A DNA stretch of 64,000 bases from Prorocentrum cordatum (lineage: Eukaryota; Sar; Dinophyceae; Prorocentrales; Prorocentraceae): NCBI GenBank assembly GCA_963575745.1, contig CAUYUJ010021059.1, forward strand, positions 122,501 through 186,500, written 5' to 3'. The notes below the pieces were generated by a model, which made no database searches, was not told the origin of the DNA, and saw nothing but the letters and a program-made list of their open reading frames with translations. A program made the translations under genes and the position numbers. Within the stretch, counting starts at the first letter, position 1, and every line of letters begins with the position of its first letter. This document shows positions 56,881 to 64,000 of this stretch, piece by piece.

Positions 56881-59239
56881 ATGCGGCACTTCTCTCGCGA
56901 CGCCGGATCTCAGGTGCTGAGCGCGCACACCGTCGTAGCTCTGGGCTCGCAGCCCCGCTCACTCCCCCGGGGCATGCAGGCGGCGCCGGAGCCCTGGGAG
57001 GGCGCCGGACCCATCTGGAGCGCGGCAGAGAGGGTGGCGAGGGAGACCCAGAGGCGCCGCGTCGAGCTCCTCCGCGCACAGGGCGCCTCCGCCGCGGGTT
57101 CTGGCGGCCGCGGCGAGGCCAGCTGCGCCGGGCAGGAGGAGGCCCTGCGCGCGCGCCCCGCGCCGCAGGAGGCGGCGAGGCGCCCCCATCGGCCACGCGC
57201 AAGAGCGACCCTTCGCTGGAGTGGCTCCTTGCGCGGGGCCCGCACGGGGTCCCGCCAGCACCTGGCTGTCGCGCTCACAGGTTGCTGGGGGGTTTGGCCT
57301 GCCCAGCGGCCCCCAGAAGCGTGGCCCTTGCCCAGGGTCGCTCAGGGTGCCACTCCTGGGAGGTTCGATTCAGCATCGCCGCTGGTCTGGTAGAGCCATG
57401 GTCGCAAGCAGGGAACCTCCAGCAGAATCCCGTGGGCTTAATCTGGGCTGTCTGGCTTTGTGGCCCCTTCATCGGGCTTGCTGTCCTTCTCGTTCTTACA
57501 AAGACCTCCGACCTCCCAGGAGTTGCCTCCGAATGTCGCTCTGCTTGCGCGTAGCCGACCTCAGCAGCCTGGCCTTCAGCAGCTGGGCCCCGCCAGGCGG
57601 CAGGAGGAGGCTCCGCGCGCGTGCCCTGCTGTCCAGGAGGCGGCGGAGCAGGCCGGCGCCGCGGCGGAGTCGGGCGCCTCTGGGCGTGCCACCTCCGGCT
57701 CGCAGGGCAGGCCCGGGTGCTCGCGGAGCACGCCGGGAGCCCCGCCGACAGCGCTGGGTTTCGTCTGCCGGAGCGCGCGCGTCTCTGCGCCACCAGGGCG
57801 TCGCCCCGACGGCCCAGGCACGCCACACTCGCCGCCGGCGCCGTGCGGGCTTCCCCAGCACGCCAGGGGCGCGCAGTCGCAGAAGACAGACCGCCTCTTC
57901 GTGGCCCCGTCTTCTTGCGCGGCGAAGCCGCACGGCGACCAGGGCTGCCCGCAGTCGGAGAGGGGGGTGGGCACATGTGGCATCAGCGAGGAGCTGGTCT
58001 TCGACGAGTCGGAGCTCGTGGGTCCCACGCGCAGCCTGGCGGAGCGTGCGGCAGCCGTCGTTCTGAGGAACCCGCTGTTGGTCGCGGCCGTGCTGGTGGC
58101 AGCAGGCCTGGCCGGGGCCGTGGCCAGCGCCCGCAGCGCCTTCTGCGATCCGGCGGGGTCCCTCGCGACGGCGAGGCACGCCATGGCAGCCGCGATTCCG
58201 CGAGTCGTGGTGCAGGGGGAAATCCAATGGGGTGGCAACCCGGACATGTGTGTGCTAGTGGAGGGCGAGCCCGCGAAAGTTGGTTATTCACTCGTTGTGC
58301 TGCCCTGTCGGGGCAAGCCCTTCGACTGGACAGCGCACGCCGTCGAGGAGAGTCTGGTCCTGAGGCCCGTGCTGTACCCCGAGCTGTGTATGGACAACCC
58401 GCACGGGTCGGTGCTGCAGCTTTGGCCTTGCTCGGAGGAGCCCGACGCGATGGAGAACATGAAGTTCGGGCTCCACGCCGCTGGCAGCGACGCGACCAGG
58501 GGCACCATCCGCCCAGCGAAGAACGCCTCGCTGTGCGTGAGCGTTCCCGCCAACCAGCAGGGCGTCCATTTAGGGGTCTGGCCCTGCGTGCAGGGCTCCC
58601 CCAGCGGCACGTTCATGTTCGTGGGCGCTGGCGGCCCTGCAAACGACACGCCACTCACCGCTGCCGGAGGCGGCGGTGACGCAGCGCCCCTTGCCGCCCA
58701 GGCCGAGGCCGAAGCCGCCGGGCTCGGGCCCAGCGTCTGGGGGGGCCGGGCTTCGGCCAGGGCGGGGCCCGAACCGGTGAAGGCCGCCCGCGCCGCGGGC
58801 GCAGAGGCCGCGGAGAGGGCCACTGCTGGCAAGGCCTGGCAAGCCAGCGAGGGCGCGCCGACAGACGCCGCGGAGGGCCAGGCCCAGGAGGACTCGGCGA
58901 CACGTGGGAGTGATCCTTTGCTGGAGTGACCTTCGGTGCGGGCCTGCAAGGCGCAAGGGTGCCTGGAAGACTTGGCCTCCCGCGGCCCGCGCCCTCCCAG
59001 AGCCGCGCGCCGAACGTCGCTCTTGCCCAGGGTCACTCTTGCGCGCGGTGTAGCCCGAGGACGCGGGGGCGGCCCAGGAGGCCAGCCGCGTCCCAGACTG
59101 GACCCAGGAGGCCGACGCTCCCCGGCTCAGGAGGCAGCGGCGCGCAGCGGCGGCAGCGGTGCAGCGGCCCGAGGCGCGCGCGGAGGCGAGACTGCGGGGG
59201 CTCGAGGCAGAGGGCGGCCAGGCCAGCACGGTCGGGTGA
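56881..59239 (+). CDS. Membrane-anchored ricin-B-type lectin, three-exon model
   Basis: Proposed exons are 56881-57179, 57555-58890 and 59060-59239, giving 604 residues in one frame. The N-terminal third is Ala/Glu/Gln/Arg-rich and probably helical. One membrane segment (about residues 268-293, NPLLVAAVLVAAGLAGAVAS) precedes a beta-trefoil (about 314-455) with the repeating VLPC, QLWPC and GVWPC pattern of ricin-B lectin domains, which bind sugars. There is no catalytic toxin domain. The layout suggests a signal-anchor protein with the lectin outside the cytosol. Both introns coincide with introner-like elements. The second exon alone is open to a TGA at 58927 supplied by the element. Start codon and further upstream exons are uncertain. 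The lectin part (57970-58700) is the firm part. Confidence 0.55.
57189..57554 (+). mobile_element. Introner-like element, copy D
   Basis: Left end TCGGCCACGCGCAAGAGCGA; right end GTCGCTCTGCTTGCGCGTAG followed by CCGA. At about 365 bases it is longer than the others, with an internal partial right end near 57330-57352. A GC donor just outside (CGAG|GCGCCC at 57180) and TAG|C at 57554 join the exons in frame. Confidence 0.65.
58894..59057 (+). mobile_element. Introner-like element, copy C
   Basis: Left end TCGGCGACACGTGGGAGTGA; right end GGGTCACTCTTGCGCGCGGT then GTAGCCCGA. GAGGAC is present at both borders (58888-58893 and 59057-59062). Splicing at AG|GA ... AG|GA (58891-59059) joins the lectin exon to a 60-codon exon in frame. 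Confidence 0.75.
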
Positions 59240-59756
59240 GCCGCCGCTGCGGGGTCGCGGCCGCGCGCGCTCTGCGCACGAAGGTCCCGCTGCCGAGTGG
59301 TCCGCCGGCCGGCACATCCTGACAGTGCCCGCGGGCGCTCGGATTCGTCACTCACGAGGTTTCGTCGCCCACGCCTCGACTGCGAGTATTGAGTTGCAGC
59401 GATCTCCCGGCAGGCGCCACGAGTGTCCTTGCCAAGCGCACGCGCCCTGGATGCATGACGTTCTTTCTTGTCTACTACGTTCTCACGAGCTCGCTCCTGC
59501 CCCCCCTCCCGTAGAGAGCAGGTAGCCCCGTCGACCTAGTTAATTACTTCAGAGACAGCCATTAGGGTTATTTCGTTGTTCGGGGACGTTGTGCCGGATT
59601 GCCCGGCTGAGCTGATGATATAGCGACCCCAACCATATAGCTAGATTGGCATGCTTTCCACACCTGTACCATACTCACGCTTCTTAATCTACTATTTGCC
59701 CATGCACCTTCCTGTCCATACCGCCATGTGGCTACACGTGTATGCGTATTAGGTAT
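59240..59756. other. No recognised gene
   Basis: Ordinary unique sequence after the lectin gene. No domain or RNA gene seen. Confidence 0.35.
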
Positions 59757-59806
59757 ACAAGACTGCATTGACGCTTCGCGCCATGGACCTTGGGTCTCTG
59801 AAGTCC
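59757..59806 (-). repeat. Dispersed GGCGCGAAGCGYC motif, inverted copy
   Basis: The reverse complement of this segment reads CCATGGCGCGAAGCGTCAAT then GCAGTCTTGTATA, as at 19090-19133 and, less exactly, 17352-17395. Confidence 0.7.
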
Positions 59807-59984
59807 GCGCGCAGGCGGAATGGTAGAGATGGAGGGAGGGAGGAAACGAGGAAGATTGATAGAAGGAGAGAGGTGGAGAGACAGGGGGAGAGACACTTAC
59901 TCGTACCTATGTGCATATCTAAATGTAGAGAATTGTGTGTATACACGTTTGCATATACATATCTGTACAGATGTAGAGAGGGGG

Positions 59985-60850
59985 AGCGAGAGAGAGGGGG
60001 AGAGAGAGTAATTAAGGGAGAGAGAGGGGGAATATATATATATATATATATATAGATCTCTCTCTATAAATATAAAAGCAATCAAAGAAAGCGAGAGAGA
60101 CTGAACGATATGACCGTACACACATCATACACAATAATGCATCTTTTTATGCATACGCAAAGCTGTATGTATATGTTTTGATATGTACAGATATCTGATG
60201 GCCTGCGGACCATCCCGCCACCGTGCCTTGGTTGTGGGTCAGAGTCCTCATGTATGCTTCTTGGTGTCTCTTCGGAGGTCTCTCGGGAGCCTCTGGGGGG
60301 CAGTTTTGAAGCCTCTTGGGAGCGTCTTGGGGGCAACTTGGGGACTTCGTGGGGCTTCCTAGGGGCCTCTTGGGGGCCTCTTGGCGGCTTCTTGGGGCCT
60401 CCTGGGGCCTCCTGGGGCGGGGAACTCGAACAGTTTGTTCGTGTCTGGGCGCCTTCTTGGGGCCCTCGGGGGCGGTCTTGGGCGTCTGCTGGGCTGTCGT
60501 GGGACCCTCTTGGACTGTCCTGGAGCCCTGTTTGGGGGCCTCTTGGGACGATCTTTGAGGCCTCGAGGGCTGCCTGGGACTTTGTGAAGCCCGGCGGAAC
60601 GAATCTGCTAAATTGTACGTCTTCCAAAGGGGTTGAAAGGATCCTTGGCCTCTCGGGGCTCTCTTCGGAGCGCTCTTGGTGTTCACTAGAACCTTTTTCG
60701 AGGCCTCTTCGGACGTCTTGATAACATCTTGGGAGTCTGGGGCGATCTTGAGACGACTCGAGGCTCTCTTGGGCCGTCTTGGCGGCCTCTTCGGTCTCTC
60801 CTGGCCAGCTTTCGGAACGCCTGGCTTCCAGAGAACGCGCGCGACACACC
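59985..60850. repeat. Composite repeat: (GA)n, (TA)n, then CTTGGGGGCCTC units
   Basis: GA repeats, a TA run (60030-60053), a CCGTGCCTTGG-containing link and then degenerate CTTGGGGGCCTC repeats, in the same order as 20355-21085. Confidence 0.7.
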
Positions 60851-61130
60851 CCAAGAGCTCCTGGAAATTATTGGAAGTTTCCCAGACCCGTTGGGAAACT
60901 GGGGGCTGGGGTCTTTACGAATCTCTAGGAACGCTATGTCCTCCACCCGTCAGAACAGCAGGAGCCTTCGGGCACTCCACTACGTGTTGAAGGCACGGTG
61001 ACGGATACGCATTCGTAGTTGATGAAAAGTAGACTGTTGCCCTCGTTCTTGCTCTCTTCGTTATCTTCGTTTTCCTACTTCTCGTTTTCTTCTCCAGTCC
61101 CCGTCCTCGTCGGTGTTTTCGCGGAGGTTA
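60851..61130. other. No recognised gene
   Basis: Short unique stretch. Confidence 0.35.
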
Positions 61131-61460
61131 CTCCTTGGGGGGTCTCTTCGGGGCATATCTAATGCTTATTGGGGGCCTCTTGGGGGCCTCTGAGGCCTCC
61201 CGGGAGCCTTTTGGGAGCCTCTGGGAGCTTCTTGGAATCATCATGCTGCCAACATCGATTGCTCTCAACGACCAGGTCCCGATGCGGAGTGCTTTTTTAA
61301 AAGGCGTCTGGGGGACATCTTGGGCTGTCATTGGGCTTTCTTGTGCCCGTCTTGGCCCTGTTGGGCCGTTTCGGAGCTCCTGTGGGCCGTGTTGAGGCTG
61401 GCCTTTCTTGGGGCGGTCTTGGGCCTCCTGGGTGGCCTCGGACGCACGGAACCCCTGAAG
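61131..61460. repeat. Degenerate GGGGCCTCTTGGG repeat
   Basis: Same repeat family as 60.2-60.9 kb, with an ordinary-composition spacer at about 61235-61310. Confidence 0.6.
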
Positions 61461-61599
61461 AAGTGGGGATCCCAAAACCGTGCAACAAATCCCAGGGGGG
61501 CCCAGGGATCCAGGATTTAGGTCTCACTGGGGCGGGGGGTCTGGCAGCGAATAGAACCACGGAGCCTGGCTCTGTACACACATCCTATATCTCCAACCC

Positions 61600-61750
61600 G
61601 CGAAACGAACCACAGAGCAACCACGGAACAAGCCACAGGACCACCACGGCGCAACCACGGGAGAAGCCACGGGACAACCACGGGGCAACCACGGGACAAC
61701 CACGGAACATCCACGGGACAGTTTGCGAAACAATTCACGGAACAACCCGT
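61600..61750. repeat. CCACGGGACAA minisatellite
   Basis: About 12 copies of an 11-12 base unit. A few more copies lie at 61975-62015 beyond about 220 bases of unrelated sequence. Confidence 0.9.
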
Positions 61751-61759
61751 GAAGCCACG

Positions 61760-62699
61760 CCCATACAGAGGGGGCGTTCGGCAAGGAGTGTGCCCAGAAG
61801 GCCTCAGACCCTGGAGGATTCCTTCTCTAGCGAGGGCGGAGGGTGATGTCCAGGGCCATTCCACAATTGGACTTACACCGGCTCTGAGACCGTGGAATCT
61901 TTTTCGAAGGCTTCCTTACCCAATGCCCTCGCCGTAACAAACATGTTGCAATCCACGAAGTAAGCACGTGGCGACATCGGGACAGCCACAGGACAACCCA
62001 CGGGACAACCACGGAGCCGCGCCCCGAGACGGGAACGGGAACATTATCTTTGACTTGGCCCCATTTGTGGCCGGCACGTCATCTCTCAGGGGCAGTTCGC
62101 ACGCGGGACACGAAGCGAAATTGAAACCGATTTCATGTTGTGGATTCTCTGTTCCATGTCCATCTATCCGCCAGCTTCGCTTCGACTAATGTCGACGAGT
62201 GGTCTGCGCGCTCTTCTGTGGCAGTTTCGTGCAAAGGCGAGCATCTCTGGCCGAGTCGACTCGCCCGTCACGTTTTTGTCGTGTTCCCTCTTGGATTTTG
62301 GACAAACGTTTTCCCCCGAAGGGGGAAGAGGGGCCCTCCGCAAGGCCGGCGCGCGTAACATCGTCCGCCCCCTTTGCTGCCGAGGATGCGCCTCAAATAG
62401 GTCCACATTCCATACAGGGTGCGTCACTCAAGTGAATGTGCAAAGATGCACTGATGGCACGGCCTTCCATTCAAGTTGTTCGGTCAGTTTTTTGTGGATT
62501 GAGGGAACCTCCTCAACCGCTCGTAGTCGGTATCGCAGGTGCCTCTGGCGAGTAGTCACCGCCGTCCCCTGCCTTCTGCAAAAGCCTGTGTGGTTGAAAG
62601 CTGCGCGTCAGTGCAGCAATGCTAGCGGTCGGTGTGTTCCCCGAGATGTCAGAGATCCACTGGGAGAGCGCGTGAGAGGGGTCCTTTTGCGGGCCTGCT
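61760..62699. other. No recognised gene
   Basis: Unique sequence with no supportable product on either strand. Confidence 0.35.
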
Positions 62700-63765
62700 A
62701 AGGGCTCCTTGGGGCCTGTTGGGGAACTCTTACGGGGTTCTCGGGGCAGCTTGAGGCCTATCGGGGGCCTCCTTGGACTCTTTCGGGCCATCTTGGGGCT
62801 ATCCAGGGCCGTCTCAAAGCACTCTTGGCCCGTCTAGCGCCTTCGGATGCCGTCTGGAAAGCATCTCTGCTCCGTCATGGGGCCCTCTTGAGGCTCTTGA
62901 GGGCCGACTTGGGAGTCTCTTCGGCCGTCTTGGGCACTTGAGGGCCATCTTGAGCCGTCTGGCGCCTGCGGAGGCCGTCTGGAAAGCCTCTCTGTTCCGT
63001 CTTGGGGCCCTATTGAGGCCCTTGAGGGCCGACTTGGCAGTCTCCACGGCCGTCTTGGGCCCCCATTGAGGGCCGTCTTGGGCCGTCTTGGGGCCCTCTT
63101 GAGTCATTTGGAGTCCCTCTTGTGCCGCCTTCGGGCCCTCTTGGAGGCCTCTTGGGCCGGTATTGGCGGTATTTCAGGCATGTTGGGTCGTCTTGGGCTG
63201 TCGGAGGCCCGACAAGGGGAGGTCGTGGATCTCTTTCAAACGCCAATGGGAAATCAATGATTTTGTCCTTCGGGCCCTCTGGAAGCCTTCTTGGGGCGTC
63301 TTGAGGCGGTCTTGAGCCTTGGGTGGCTTTGGGCCTATTTTTAGGCGTCTTGGAGCCGCCTCGGGCCAGCGTGGAGGCCTCTTCGGACCCTCTTGGATCT
63401 TGCGCGATTGTGGCCCTGTTGGAGGCGGCTCGGGCAAGCACAGGGGGCGGCGGACCTAGTGGCATTCGGCCCCTCCGCCACTGAGCCTGGGGCTTGCCTC
63501 TTGGGAGGCCTCTTGGGAATAGTTAGTGGAGGCCTTTTGGGGGCATCTTAGGGGCCTTTGGTGTCTTCTTGGGGCCCCTTTGGTCGGGGGCCCTCGTGGT
63601 ATGAGGGTCCTTTGGATGGCAGGTCGAGTTCCTCGATTGGGGCCCCTCTTTGGGGCCTCTTGGACCCCTCTCGGGGGCCTCTTGGGCCCCTCCCTCTTCA
63701 AGGCCTTCTTGGGGCTCTCTTGGGTGCCAGTTGGGCCTTCTTAGAAGCCCTGAAGACCGAAAAGA
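62700..63765. repeat. Degenerate CTTGGGGCCNTC repeat
   Basis: Loose repetition of GGGCCNTCTTG units over about 1 kb, including two near-copies of a CGTCTGGAAAGC[AC]TCTCTG segment about 120 bases apart (near 62848 and 62969). Confidence 0.7.
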
Positions 63766-64000
63766 GACGTATGCGAAAGTCACACACGCACAGCTTAGTC
63801 GTGGGCTGGCGCCCAGGGCTTTCAAAATAGCCCAAATCAGGCCCCATTAGAGCCACAGTGCCGCCCCACGGGTCCATCTTAGGACACGTGGTATGCATGG
63901 GCCCCTTCCTTCCACGCTCTTGCCATTATTTCTGATTGTTCCGTTGCGGGGAGTCTTCCGCGGGTCACTCGGTATGCCTCTGGCGCACGGGCGTGGCAGG
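63766..64000. other. Right edge, nothing recognised
   Basis: No gene or repeat assigned. Confidence 0.3.

Overview
The window reads as nuclear DNA of a dinoflagellate. The evidence is internal. Relics of the dinoflagellate trans-spliced leader (family consensus CCGTAGCCATTTTGGCTCAAG is 21 nt; only positions are given here) lie just upstream of two long genes, at 29914-29949 and 41815-41836. The best intron has a GC donor and an AG|G acceptor. Coding is very sparse, base composition is GC-rich, and most of the 64 kb is simple repeats, satellites and dispersed repeats. A Prorocentrum-like core dinoflagellate is a guess from overall style only.

Layout. 0-9.2 kb: purine/pyrimidine tracts, a 16-copy 89-bp satellite (2845-4295), a 345-bp tandem repeat with intron-like spacers (5880-6845) and dispersed repeats. 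9.4-14.6 kb: a non-LTR retrotransposon with endonuclease, reverse transcriptase and zinc fingers, plus a second overlapping ORF and a 3' hairpin. 14.9-29.5 kb: dispersed repeats, a foldback element (19.1-20.3 kb), an 87-bp tandem array and a 2.8-kb polypyrimidine tract carrying four copies of an exon-like insert. 29.9-34.3 kb: an intron-bearing transposase-like gene of unknown family. 34.3-41.3 kb: minisatellites and a 168-bp satellite with perfect GC hairpins. 41.8-45.7 kb: a long intronless lineage-specific gene broken by one in-frame stop. 46.7-52.5 kb: microsatellites. 54-56 kb: a decayed retrotransposon 3' end with RNase H. 56.9-59.2 kb: a membrane-anchored ricin-B-type lectin gene. 59.9-64 kb: polypurine/polypyrimidine dispersed repeats.

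The most interesting theme is intron creation by mobile DNA. Four copies of a 160-360 bp element with terminal inverted repeats occur (16.4, 55.2, 57.2 and 58.9 kb). Its ends carry GY donors and TAG acceptors. Two copies interrupt the lectin gene and, if spliced, restore one long frame. The intron of the 30-34 kb gene has its own unrelated inverted termini of about 40 bp. These look like two families of introners. Together with the spliced-leader relics, which imply that mature mRNA was copied back into the genome, the window records both intron loss by retroposition and intron gain by element insertion. All splice calls are by eye and untested.
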